Shown here in pieces: positions 26,416 to 35,225 of a DNA stretch of 64,000 nucleotides. Each line of letters starts with the position of its first letter. Position 1 is the first letter of the stretch. Made by a program: the position numbers and the translations under genes. Below the pieces are notes generated by a model. The model worked only from the letters and a program-made list of their open reading frames with translations. It was not told the DNA's origin and made no database searches. Source of the stretch: Porticoccaceae bacterium (GTDB lineage: Bacteria; Pseudomonadota; Gammaproteobacteria; Pseudomonadales; Porticoccaceae); NCBI GenBank assembly GCA_029248755.1, contig JAQWIR010000031.1, forward strand, positions 1-64,000, written 5' to 3'.

Positions 26416-26738
26416 GTGATGCCGTATTAAAACAGCTGTTTGAGGTGGTTAAGTCACGCAAACAGTCCTCTGCTGACGAGTCTTACGTGGCTAGTCTTCA
26501 TGATAAAGGTCTTAATAAGATTCTTGAGAAGGTGGGCGAGGAATCTGTGGAAACTATTCTCGCCGCGCGCGATGCAGAACAGAGTGGCGATAACAGTAAG
26601 CTCGTTTATGAAACTGCCGATCTGTGGTTTCATAGCCTAGTGATGTTGTCCCATCTGGATATTGAAGTTGATGACGTAATCGATGAACTAGAAAGACGCT
26701 TTGGCCTTTCTGGTCTTAAAGAAAAAGCTCACAGATAA
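26412..26738 (+). CDS. hisE: Phosphoribosyl-ATP pyrophosphatase
   Basis: A 108-residue HisE catalysing step 2 of histidine synthesis. The track start (26364) lies inside hisI. The ATG at 26412 in an ATGA overlap begins [17 protein letters not shown], as in the family. The MazG-like helical motifs [19 protein letters not shown] and [16 protein letters not shown] carry the metal-binding Glu/Asp residues. It is coupled to hisI and 13 bp ahead of tatA. Confidence 0.96.
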   Translation: MSDAVLKQLFEVVKSRKQSSADESYVASLHDKGLNKILEKVGEESVETILAARDAEQSGDNSKLVYETADLWFHSLVMLSHLDIEVDDVIDELERRFGLSGLKEKAHR

Positions 26739-26751
26739 AAGGTAACTTATT

Positions 26752-26919
26752 ATGGGATTTGGCTGGCAAGAATTATTAATTGTTTTGGTGATTGTTGCGC
26801 TAATTTTTGGCACCAAAAAATTACGCAATATTGGCTCAGATTTAGGCGGCGCTGTTAAGGGCTTCAAGGATTCGGCTGCCGATGCTAAAGATCAGCAAAA
26901 GAAAGACGATTCCGAATAA
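26752..26919 (+). CDS. tatA: [14 protein letters not shown] translocase subunit TatA
   Basis: A 55-residue ORF absent from the track because of its size. It reads [20 protein letters not shown], then [21 protein letters not shown] and an acidic/basic tail. That is the TatA layout: one short N-terminal membrane helix, the FGxKKL hinge and an amphipathic helix. TatA forms the pore of the twin-arginine system. It is first in tatABC, just after hisE, with AAGGTAA as the RBS. At 55 residues it is shorter than E. coli TatA (89) but within range. Confidence 0.96.
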   Translation: MGFGWQELLIVLVIVALIFGTKKLRNIGSDLGGAVKGFKDSAADAKDQQKKDDSE

Positions 26920-26948
26920 TCACCGCATAAAAAACCGCACCCTAATCT

Positions 26949-27230
26949 ATGTTTGATATCGGCTTTCTTGAACTTCTGGTTATAGCTCTAATCACACTGG
27001 TGGTCATGGGCCCTGAACGCCTGCCTGAGGCAATTAGAGCTATTAGCCTATGGATCGGCCGCTTAAAGCAGATATGGGCTAAAACACGCCAAGAAATCGA
27101 AAATGAAGTGGGCATGGATGATATCCGCCATCAGCTTCACAACGAAGAAGTATTACGCGACTTAGGCGAGCAAAAAGAACTGTTAGAGCAATCCATTGCT
27201 CAGCCTGACAAAGAGCCAACTAATGACTAA
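26949..27230 (+). CDS. tatB: [14 protein letters not shown] translocase subunit TatB
   Basis: A 93-residue protein starting MFDIGFLELLVIALITLVVMGPERLPEAI, the TatB signature with the Glu-Leu-Leu in the membrane helix and Gly-Pro hinge. An amphipathic helix and a charged tail follow. With TatC it forms the receptor for twin-arginine signal peptides. It overlaps tatC by 8 bp. Confidence 0.97.
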   Translation: MFDIGFLELLVIALITLVVMGPERLPEAIRAISLWIGRLKQIWAKTRQEIENEVGMDDIRHQLHNEEVLRDLGEQKELLEQSIAQPDKEPTND

Positions 27231-27954
27231 TGCACAAATAACCGCTGGTCAGTCATTGATGGCCCATCTATTAGAACTGCGAAATCGCCTTTTAAAAATA
27301 TTTGTTGCTGTGCTTATCGTATTCGCCATCCTGTTTCCATTTAGCGAATCACTCTACTTATATATTTCAGAACCATTAAGAGACTTTCTTCCCAGCGCAT
27401 CCACCATGATCGCTACCGAGATTACCTCGCCCTTTTTAACGCCATTTAAATTAGCATTGGTATCGGCGATGTTTATCAGCATGCCCTATATTCTCTATCA
27501 ACTATGGGCTTTTGTTGCGCCAGCGCTGTATCAACAAGAAAAGAAAATTGTTGTGCCGCTATTTTGTGCCAGTGTTATTTTATTCTATTCAGGTATGGCA
27601 TTTGCCTACTACCTAGTCTTCCCGCTAGTGTTTATGTTTTTTACTAGCGTAGCACCTGAGGGTATTAGCGTAATGCCCGATATTCGCGCCTATTTAGACT
27701 TTGTATTAAAACTGTTTATGGCCTTTGGCCTAAGTTTTCAAATTCCCATCGCTGTGGTTATTCTGTCCTGGCTGGGAACGGTAAACCCAGATAATCTAGC
27801 CAAAAAAAGACCCTATGTATTTGTATTGTGCTTTGTTTTCGGCATGTTGCTGACTCCACCGGATATTATTTCTCAGGTGTTGTTAGCCGTACCCATGTGG
27901 TTGCTATTTGAGGTGGGGATCTTATTTGGTCGCTTAGTCAGCAATAAAGCTTAA
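27223..27954 (+). CDS. tatC: [14 protein letters not shown] translocase subunit TatC
   Basis: A 243-residue six-span inner-membrane protein. The track start 27196 lies inside tatB. ATG 27223 (MTNAQITAGQSLMAHLLELRNRLLK) is chosen because it gives the usual short cytosolic N-terminus with the conserved HLLELRNR. MPYILYQLWAFVAPALYQQEK, FAYYLVFPLVFMFF and GMLLTPPDIISQ are family blocks. It is the signal-peptide receptor core. It converges with and overlaps msrB by 21 bp. Confidence 0.97.
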   Translation: MTNAQITAGQSLMAHLLELRNRLLKIFVAVLIVFAILFPFSESLYLYISEPLRDFLPSASTMIATEITSPFLTPFKLALVSAMFISMPYILYQLWAFVAPALYQQEKKIVVPLFCASVILFYSGMAFAYYLVFPLVFMFFTSVAPEGISVMPDIRAYLDFVLKLFMAFGLSFQIPIAVVILSWLGTVNPDNLAKKRPYVFVLCFVFGMLLTPPDIISQVLLAVPMWLLFEVGILFGRLVSNKA

Positions 27955-28296
27955 TGATAGTGAATTGACACAGTGACGCGTATTTTTAGGGGTAAAGCCT
28001 TCACCCTCAAATACATGGCCTAAATGGCCATCGCAATTAGCACAGAGAATTTCCACACGCCGACCATCTTCATCTATTTCACGCCTTACGGCACCGGCAA
28101 TTTCATCATCAAAACTAGGCCAGCCACAGCCTGAAGAGAACTTGCCCTGTGAGCGATAAAGCTCTGCATTACAGCGTTTGCACGCATAAATACCCGATAA
28201 ATAGTGGTCGTTGTATTCGCCAGTAAAGGGCATTTCAGTGCCCTTATGTTCAATAATACGATTTTCTTCTGGTGTTAATTGATTATATTTAGTCAT
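27934..28296 (-). CDS. msrB: Peptide methionine-(R)-S-oxide reductase MsrB
   Basis: A 120-residue MsrB that reduces Met-R-sulfoxide in proteins. Zinc-site Cys pairs CKRC and CANC, the SSGCGWPSF block, HLGHVFEGEG and the catalytic RHCVNSLSL are all present. Its ATG overlaps the stop of the kinase gene (TAATG), so it appears to be the last gene of the thiamine-salvage operon. That pairing has no obvious metabolic logic. The 3' end overlaps tatC convergently by 21 bp. Confidence 0.97.
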   Translation of the reverse strand: MTKYNQLTPEENRIIEHKGTEMPFTGEYNDHYLSGIYACKRCNAELYRSQGKFSSGCGWPSFDDEIAGAVRREIDEDGRRVEILCANCDGHLGHVFEGEGFTPKNTRHCVNSLSLSFIAD

Positions 28297-29033
28297 TATT
28301 CTGTCTGCCCTGTTTCAATAATATCATTCAGCTTTGACTGAAGATCTGGCTGTAGCTCGGGATAGCGGATGGCATACCACAATTGATCCATAATCCTCTG
28401 AAAGTTTCGAAGCATAATCTTAATATCACTCATGCTGTTATTGTCAGTTTGTTTATATTTAAAAATACGTAGATAATCAAATTGCGGGTGACCTAATAAG
28501 GCATATTCCCAATCAATAATAATCAAACCCTTATTTCCAAGAATAATATTTTCGGGGATTAGATCATGGTGACAGAGTACTGGGCGCCAGTCTTGTGTGT
28601 CTATAACTTGTGCTATCTGAGATATCTTTTGTTGAATCGACTTATTTAAGCAAAGAGCGTTAATCTGACTGCAGTACTCTTGGCAATAAGCATTATAATT
28701 ACGTACATGTAAATCGTTGCAGTCAATACTTTGGAGGGATTGCAGGGCATTTTCTATTTGTTTTTTTATACTGGGATCTGAAGTTTTAGCGCTGTCTAAG
28801 GCGAAACCTTCAATATATTCACTGACTAAAATGCTGCTATCAGAAAAATACACTTTGGGTACCAATCCCAAGGGATCAAGTTTTTTAAGGATAGTGATTT
28901 CAGTTTGTCGATTGACTCCTAATTGGCTCGCAACAGGGTTATTGATTCTAAGAACTGCTCGCTCAGAGCCGGCCTCAATAAGGTAACTGGTATTGGTAAG
29001 CCCGCCTTCAAGTTGCTTAACAACTTTGGGCAT
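28296..29033 (-). CDS. APH/choline-kinase-family kinase, likely thiamine kinase
   Basis: A 245-residue aminoglycoside-phosphotransferase-fold kinase: QLEGGLTNTSYLIEAG (nucleotide loop), VLRINNP, VLCHHDLIPENIILG (catalytic HxDxxxxN) and LIIIDWEYALLGHPQFDYLRI (metal-binding Asp). The family includes ThiK and LicA/choline kinases. Placement after PnuT in a TPP-riboswitch operon argues for thiamine phosphorylation. Codons upstream of the ATG stay open and read like family sequence (NKILDNWRRWQ), yet contain no ATG, GTG or TTG, so the true N-terminus is uncertain. Confidence 0.8.
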   Translation of the reverse strand: MPKVVKQLEGGLTNTSYLIEAGSERAVLRINNPVASQLGVNRQTEITILKKLDPLGLVPKVYFSDSSILVSEYIEGFALDSAKTSDPSIKKQIENALQSLQSIDCNDLHVRNYNAYCQEYCSQINALCLNKSIQQKISQIAQVIDTQDWRPVLCHHDLIPENIILGNKGLIIIDWEYALLGHPQFDYLRIFKYKQTDNNSMSDIKIMLRNFQRIMDQLWYAIRYPELQPDLQSKLNDIIETGQTE

Positions 29034-29079
29034 AGAGTGAAAAGGCGCCTGCCATCGACGCCAATTATCTAGGATTTTA

Positions 29080-29664
29080 TTAACTGGACTGCTGACTCTG
29101 TTCGAGATAAGCCTTTCTCCAAGCTATATAACCAATAACCGCCAAGACCAAATACAACATAAATAATACTGCGGTTTGATACAACTCGCGGTCGATATAT
29201 AAAAAGATCGAAACTGCATCGATAACAATCCAGTACAACCAATTTTCTAACACCTTGCGCGCCACCATAAAGGTGATGATTACACTACCCCAAGTGGTAA
29301 ATGAATCAATATAGGGCATTCTGGCATCGGTATTTTGCGACAATAGATAACCCGATATTGCAGACAAAACCAATACTAAGCCAATTGTAGTTAAATGATT
29401 TTTTAAACGCCAACGGCTTAGCTTAATGCCTTCGGATTTATTGCCGCCACACTGCCACTGATACCAACCATAGACCGCCATCACCATATAATAGGCATTG
29501 AGCGCCGATTCCATATAGAGGCTAACGTCGCCAAATATCCAAATATAGATACCGGTGCTTATGAATGCACAGTACCAACAGAGGCTATTTTCGCGCATCG
29601 CAAATAACAGATAAGCAATACCTAAAACAACCGCAACTGTTTCCAGCCCAAGCCATTCAAACAT
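29080..29664 (-). CDS. pnuT: PnuC-family vitamin transporter, likely thiamine (PnuT)
   Basis: A 194-residue inner-membrane protein with about seven hydrophobic spans and the PnuC-family blocks ENSLCWYCAFISTGIYIW, YGWYQWQ (the substrate-binding WxxW region), FTTWGSVIITFMVARK and LENWLYWIVIDAVSIFLY. PnuC proteins take up nicotinamide riboside; riboswitch-linked PnuT members take up thiamine by facilitated diffusion with trapping by a kinase. The TPP riboswitch and adjacent kinase favour PnuT. Its ATG overlaps the stop of the upstream gene (TAATG). Confidence 0.88.
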   Translation of the reverse strand: MFEWLGLETVAVVLGIAYLLFAMRENSLCWYCAFISTGIYIWIFGDVSLYMESALNAYYMVMAVYGWYQWQCGGNKSEGIKLSRWRLKNHLTTIGLVLVLSAISGYLLSQNTDARMPYIDSFTTWGSVIITFMVARKVLENWLYWIVIDAVSIFLYIDRELYQTAVLFMLYLVLAVIGYIAWRKAYLEQSQQSS

Positions 29665-29918
29665 TATTTAAGTGCCTTATATCCAGGGATTACTTTCATG
29701 ACATAAACCGCCATATTAAATTCTTTATAGCAGTCGGCAATGGTTTTTTGCACTGCCTGCATTGCATGGTTGTACTCACCCTGAACCACAGTACTGGTTG
29801 GAAATGTGGTTATTACAAGATCATCAAACTGATTAATACGCTCGATAAAACCATCAATGGGAGGAATAAATTCCTCCCGATTGGGGTACATACTGATATC
29901 AATAGTGACTTCGATCAT
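29664..29918 (-). CDS. YkoF/MTH1187-type thiamine-binding protein
   Basis: An 84-residue protein (MIEVTIDISMYPNREEFIPPIDGFIERI, GEYNHAMQAVQKTIADCYKE) resembling the small ferredoxin-fold thiamine-binding/YkoF-related family. Members bind thiamine or its pyrimidine part and often occur with thiamine transport genes. It sits between the TonB receptor (29 bp) and pnuT (overlapping), inside the riboswitch operon. A binding or chaperone role is inferred. Confidence 0.75.
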   Translation of the reverse strand: MIEVTIDISMYPNREEFIPPIDGFIERINQFDDLVITTFPTSTVVQGEYNHAMQAVQKTIADCYKEFNMAVYVMKVIPGYKALK

Positions 29919-29947
29919 TAGATACCTATAATCTTGGTGTATTAGAC

Positions 29948-32023
29948 TTAAAAATCAGCACGCGCTGAAATACCTGCCACCTTTGGCGCACCTAACTGTT
30001 GGAATTCAGTTTCATCAAATCCAACACCTGAACGCGGATCAGCATCCCAGCCAGCGAAACCTCGAACGCCATAATCTTTATTGGTTGCGTTATTTACAAA
30101 GGCAGTTAACTCATAACCATCGGCAATATATGCCAATCGCGCATTGACCAACTTATATGCTTGCGATTGGTAATTGTGCGAGTCTGAGTAATAAAATTTA
30201 TCCTTGCCCTCTAATTCTAGCGTAGCTGAAAGCCTGTTGGTAAAGGCATATTGGGCAGAGGTAGCAAAGGTATATTCTGGCGCATGTGCTGCGGCTCTAT
30301 TGTCTAAGTTAAAAGCATCTGGGTCAGAAATATGTTCTGTGATCTTGGTTTTTAACAAGCCAAGGCTTGAAGTCAGGCTTAAACTATCATCTAACTGCCA
30401 TGTCATTTCCCACTCAACACCGTAACTATAGCCCTTGCCGGCATTAGTATTGAAATCTACAAAACTGGCTGCTCCACCATCATTAACAACTGCAGTCGAG
30501 GACTTTAACTGAAGGTCTTGGCGATCTGTATAAAAAGCGGTAATACGGTTAATCATATCGCGGTCAGGTGAATAAATTTTTCGACCAATTTCATAGTTCC
30601 ACTGATATTCAGTATCAAAGTGCCTATCTGACTCACTGGGCAAATTAACCTCACCATTATAGCCACCGGCTTTATAGCCCCTCGTTAAACTTAGATAGAT
30701 TAAATCATTAGTTTCAGTGGCCAACTCTAGAGCTAACTTACCACCTACTAGATTTTCATTATTTCTACCACCAATTTGGTTGCTATCAGAATAGTCTGAT
30801 TTCCACTTCTCAAAACGAAGACCAGAGGTTAAAGCAAGATTATCTTGCAGTGATGAGCTTACTTGGGCAAATACGGAAGAAGATGAAGTATCATATTGGC
30901 TAGTAAAAATCGAGTCATAGGTATAATCTCTAGTTAAATCAATAGTCGATTTTTGATGGTATACACCAATCAACCAATCACTGTCTGCAATTTGACCCTC
31001 AGGTCCTGAAACCCAGCGAATTTCAGCAGAATCTCGAGCAATATCGCGTGAATAATTATCAAATGCTTGATAGCCAGGTTGAAATTCGGGATCAGTCCAA
31101 TCTTCATCAAAACCATACTTAGCATCGGTACGATTAGAGGTAAAAATACTCTTTATACTGATAGCATCAGATTTTTCCCAGTTACTTTTAACCGCAAATG
31201 CTGTACTTTTTTGACGATCGTGGCCAGGCTGATCTGACATAGTCGTGCGGTTTTCATCTAGAGAAAACCCATCGTAGCCATTATCAATATCCAAATGCAG
31301 TGCAGTAAAATCAATGGTTAAATTATCAGCCGCTAAGTAACGCAACTTTAAACGTGAGGTTGCTTCATCGATATTATTAGTGTCTTTTCTATTTACTGTG
31401 GTGTTTTTAATAAACCCATCGGATGTGGTTTTTCCTACAGCAACCCTATATTGGAGCTGATCATCTAAGGAACCACCAACGGCGGCTTCGAGATTTGAGC
31501 TATTATAGCTACTGGCCGAATTTTTAATATAACCCTGACTGTCTGTAGATGGATCCACTGATTTAAGAGTAATAACACCCGCCAATGCATTGGCGCCAAA
31601 TCGAGTACCTTGAGAACCTCTAAGCACCTCTACCTGATCAATATCAAGTAGGGTTGCGGCTCCACCAAAACCAGTAAAATCTATTCCATCCACATAGGTA
31701 CCCACCGATGGATTTAATGGCGCAACAAACTGGCTGCGCTCACCAATACCTCGAATCTGGAAATATTTGCCTCTAGAAGCACCAGCGGCAAAATTAACAT
31801 TGGGCGCTAATGCCAATAATTCTTCTAGGTGACGACTATTTCGTTGATTAATCACCTTAGAATCAATCACTGAGATACTGGTTGGAATATTTTTTAATTG
31901 GGATTCACGAAAATCAGAGGTGACTATAACCTCTTCTAAATCAACTTCAGCAAAGGACGCAGGAATAATAAATAGTGAAGAAAGTATTAACTTAAAAATT
32001 ATAGTGTGTAGCAAAGGTTTCAT
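29948..32023 (-). CDS. [13 protein letters not shown] receptor, likely for thiamine
   Basis: A 691-residue outer-membrane receptor with a signal peptide (residues 1-25, ASFA), a TonB box (LEEVIVTSDFRES), a plug (TYVDGIDFTGFGG, IDQVEVLRGSQGTRFGANALAGVI) and a barrel ending ISARADF. It begins 65 bp after a TPP riboswitch and heads an operon with thiamine-binding, PnuT and kinase genes. That matches the riboswitch-regulated receptors proposed for thiamine uptake in other gammaproteobacteria and Bacteroidetes. Substrate is inferred from regulation and context. Confidence 0.92.
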   Translation of the reverse strand: MKPLLHTIIFKLILSSLFIIPASFAEVDLEEVIVTSDFRESQLKNIPTSISVIDSKVINQRNSRHLEELLALAPNVNFAAGASRGKYFQIRGIGERSQFVAPLNPSVGTYVDGIDFTGFGGAATLLDIDQVEVLRGSQGTRFGANALAGVITLKSVDPSTDSQGYIKNSASSYNSSNLEAAVGGSLDDQLQYRVAVGKTTSDGFIKNTTVNRKDTNNIDEATSRLKLRYLAADNLTIDFTALHLDIDNGYDGFSLDENRTTMSDQPGHDRQKSTAFAVKSNWEKSDAISIKSIFTSNRTDAKYGFDEDWTDPEFQPGYQAFDNYSRDIARDSAEIRWVSGPEGQIADSDWLIGVYHQKSTIDLTRDYTYDSIFTSQYDTSSSSVFAQVSSSLQDNLALTSGLRFEKWKSDYSDSNQIGGRNNENLVGGKLALELATETNDLIYLSLTRGYKAGGYNGEVNLPSESDRHFDTEYQWNYEIGRKIYSPDRDMINRITAFYTDRQDLQLKSSTAVVNDGGAASFVDFNTNAGKGYSYGVEWEMTWQLDDSLSLTSSLGLLKTKITEHISDPDAFNLDNRAAAHAPEYTFATSAQYAFTNRLSATLELEGKDKFYYSDSHNYQSQAYKLVNARLAYIADGYELTAFVNNATNKDYGVRGFAGWDADPRSGVGFDETEFQQLGAPKVAGISARADF

Positions 32024-32087
32024 ATTGGAGCCTCGATAACATTTGGTTAAGGAGACCCGGAATCAAAAGACGAGGGGGAGCAAATTA

Positions 32088-32165
32088 CTAAGTCCTATTC
32101 CTACGCCGGCATAATCCGGATCAGGTTCAAAGGGTTCTTCTCAGGTTAAAATAACCGCCCCTTAG
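32088..32165 (-). ncRNA. TPP riboswitch (THI element)
   Basis: On the minus strand the THI-box core is clear: AAGGGGCGG, CTGAGA, ACCCTTTGAACCTGATCCGG, ATGCCGGCGTAGGAA. P1 closes with CTAAG (32165-32161) against CTTAG (32092-32088). Downstream, CCTCG (about 32072-32076) can pair with CGAGG containing the receptor Shine-Dalgarno, so translational control on TPP binding is likely. It should repress the thiamine-uptake operon when TPP is ample. Confidence 0.97.
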
Positions 32166-32350
32166 GCAAGGTCAACTATATCATTGTCTAAGTATAGGAT
32201 TCAATAATTGGATTTTTTTAAATTTTACATGACAGTTTTGGCCTAATACTAAAGTATTAACTCTTATGGGCTATACAATTCTGATCAAAATTATAATAAC
32301 TTAATCAATGTGGCGTTAGTTATTTAAAAAATACTTGCGCGAACAATTAA

Positions 32351-32593
32351 ATGGATAAGAAACCAAGGGATTTAGTTATGGACGCTCATAAATATGAAGG
32401 AACATCATCCCCAATAAAAATGAATGCATTTGATATTGGCGACGATGACATGATAATGAACCAAGCAATTAGTCAGCTAGAGGCTGCTTTTGAACTAGGA
32501 CTAGCCGGTTTAAGGGAGTACTTAAATCAACTAGCCCCTGCTGATCGAGAAAAAGTTATTTTGACGATTACTGAAAGTATTCAAAAATACTAA
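32351..32593 (+). CDS. Small acidic protein, unknown function
   Basis: An 80-residue ORF (or 71 from the inner ATG at 32378). The visible layout is a polar N-terminus, an acidic block FDIGDDDMIM, then two predicted helices (NQAISQLEAAFELGLAGLREYLNQL and PADREKVILTITESIQKY). I do not recognise a family. It converges on the XRE-type regulator with stop codons overlapping by 3 bp, a tight arrangement suggesting neither is spurious. There is no close plus-strand neighbour, so it is probably monocistronic. Confidence 0.5.
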   Translation: MDKKPRDLVMDAHKYEGTSSPIKMNAFDIGDDDMIMNQAISQLEAAFELGLAGLREYLNQLAPADREKVILTITESIQKY

Positions 32594-32910
32594 TTCAAAT
32601 CCTCAGCCAACTTTGAAAAAAGTTTTTTGCGTTGATTGGGCCGAAGTGCACACATTTGCTTGTAAAGTCTTGTGACGGGATCACCGTCCTCGCGCACTTC
32701 TTCTGATTCTTGATAAAGTGCTTCTGGTTGTACGTTGAAAAAATTTGCAATACGAACAACAGATTCGCGGCGAGGTTCTTTTGTCTTCTCGTTTAAAATT
32801 CTATTTATAGTTGGCTGAGGCACTCCGCATCCGCGTGATAAACCGCTTTGAGAGACGCCATTTTCTCGCATTAATCTTGCCAATTGCTGGCTAATATCTT
32901 GTTTACTCAT
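32590..32910 (-). CDS. XRE-family transcriptional regulator
   Basis: A 106-residue protein with an N-terminal helix-turn-helix of the Cro/CI type (LARLMRENGVSQSGLSRGCGVPQPTINRILNEKTKEPRRESVVRIANFF, about residues 9-57) and a short polar C-terminus. It is probably a DNA-binding dimer. The target is unknown; the convergent small gene is adjacent. It is transcribed away from the TPP riboswitch region, and no toxin partner is obvious. Confidence 0.85.
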   Translation of the reverse strand: MSKQDISQQLARLMRENGVSQSGLSRGCGVPQPTINRILNEKTKEPRRESVVRIANFFNVQPEALYQESEEVREDGDPVTRLYKQMCALRPNQRKKLFSKLAEDLN

Positions 32911-33098
32911 AATTATTACCCTTCCCTGTACGTAATTTTATATATATAGCACCTAAAAAACCACCTTTTAGATGAATCTCACCTATTTCAAACAAATTAA
33001 AACTAATTTCCAATCGACTAATAAACATTTGCATTAACCCCATTTACTGAAATTTATTTATTACCACTAGCTAGTTAAAGCTACAAAAATACTTAGCT

Positions 33099-35033
33099 TT
33101 ATGACTTCAAATCATCCACTAAAACATCAACTACTGATGGATCAGCTAATGTCGATATATCTCCCAAATTATCAAATTCACCACAGGCTAACTTTCTTAA
33201 AATTCTTCGCATAATTTTTCCAGAGCGAGTTTTAGGTAATCCCGGTGCCCAACGAATCACATCTGGCTTTGCAATAGGTCCAATCTCAACAGCGCAAAGT
33301 GCTATTAGTTGTTTTTTAAGATTTTCATCAGGCTCGATACCTGACATAAGAGTAACAAAACAAAATATACCCTGACCTTTAATTTTATGAGGCGCACCTA
33401 CTACAGCTGCTTCTGCAACTGCGTCGTGAAGTACCAATGCACTTTCAACCTCAGCAGTCCCTAAGCGGTGACCTGATACGTTGAGAACATCGTCAACTCG
33501 TCCTGTAATCTAGTAATAACCATCTTCATCTCGCCGCGCACCATCGCCGGTAAAGTAGTATCCCGGGTAAGCACTAAAATAAGTATCTATACACCGCTGA
33601 TGATCGTTAAATACTGTTCTAATTTGACTTGGCCATGATTTTTTTATCATTAGTAACCCTTCACCCGCACCATCAACTTCTTTTCCTTCAGGATTTAATA
33701 TTGCTGGCTCAATGCCAAAAAAAGGTAATGTTGCTGATCCGGGCTTAAGCGCCATCGCACCAGGCAGAGGGGTTAACATATGAGCCCCTGTTTCGGTTTG
33801 CCACCATGTGTCCACTATGGGGCAACGAGATTCACCTACAACGCGATAGTACCAATCCCATGCCTCAGGATTAATGGGCTCTCCTACCGTTCCTAAAAGT
33901 TTGAGTGAACTTCTCGATGTTTTATTAACAAAATCGTCACCCGCCCCCATAAGTGCTCGAATTGCTGTGGGCGCGGTATAAAATTGATTAACCTGATGTT
34001 TATCGATAATTTGCCAGAATCTCGATGGATCTGGATAAGTAGGAACACCCTCAAACATTAATGTAGTTCCGCCATTGCAAAGCGGACCATACAAAATATA
34101 ACTGTGCCCAGTAATCCAACCGACATCTGCTGTGCACCAATAAATATCTCCCATTTTATAGTCAAAGGTATATTTATGTGTCATAGCTGACATTAACAGG
34201 TAACCAGCAGTTGTGTGGACTACGCCCTTCGGCTTTCCTGTAGAACCTGATGTGTAAAGTATAAAGAGTGGATCTTCAGAATCCATAATTTCAGGTTCAC
34301 AATCTGCGGATACAGCGTCAATCGCTTGTTGGTAATTAACATCTCGTCCTTCATGCCAATCGATTGCTGATGAAGTATGATTGACAACAATACAGCTATG
34401 TAAATTGGGACAACTTTTTAAAGCTATGTCTGTATTGGCTTTAAGAGGAATTTTTTTGCCGCCACGAACGCCTTCATCAGCAGTAATAATAAGACTGCAG
34501 TTAGAATCTAAAATTCTATCTTTGAGAGCCTCAGGAGAAAAACCTCCAAATACTACGGAATGAACAGCACCAATCCTTGCACAGGCCAACATGGCATAGG
34601 CCGCCTCTGGGATCATTGGCATATATATGCAAACACGATCACCTTTTTTTATGCCGCGCTGACGAAGAACATTACCTAGCCTTGAAACCTGCTCATGTAG
34701 TTCGCTGTAGGTAATATTTTCGTCATTTTCTGGCTCATCACCTTCCCATATAATCGCCGTGGTATTGGCATTTTTTTCAAGATGACGATCGATACAGTTG
34801 ACCGCGACATTTAATTTTCCATCAATAAACCACGAAGTTTCTGCAGTTTTAAATTCAACTTCGTTGAGCGACTTCCATGGCTTATGCCAATGAATGAACA
34901 GGTAAGATTGTTCTTTCCAAAAAGAATTTGGATCTTCAATTGATTGACGATACATAGACTGATATTTTTTCTTATCGACCCACGCATTTGCAGACAAATT
35001 CTCTGCAACTGAATAAACAACACTGTCAGACAT
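33099..35033 (-). pseudogene. acs: Acetyl-CoA synthetase, interrupted by one in-frame TAG
   Basis: The frame from ATG 35033 encodes 507 residues of AMP-forming acetyl-CoA synthetase ([54 protein letters not shown]), then TAG at 33512-33510. The same frame continues as [23 protein letters not shown] with the acylation-site region [17 protein letters not shown] and ends at 33099. Together this is about 644 residues, the normal length. In relatives the position after DGYY is Trp, so TGG to TAG explains it. The stop removes the C-terminal domain including the acetylated Lys, so the product should be inactive unless the codon is read through or is a sequence error. Confidence 0.93.
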
Positions 35034-35225
35034 CTAAAAACCGCCACCCTAAATATAACTTATTATGTCGAGTTTATTTATTTTAAGCCCATACCTCAAC
35101 CAAATCATTGATTTTTAACAAAAACTAAACAGTATTGAATCAAACTAAGGCTTTAAGAAAGGCTACATAATTAATAATGAATTGAAATTACGCTTTTTTG
35201 ATATTTTGTATCGTAGATTAAATTT

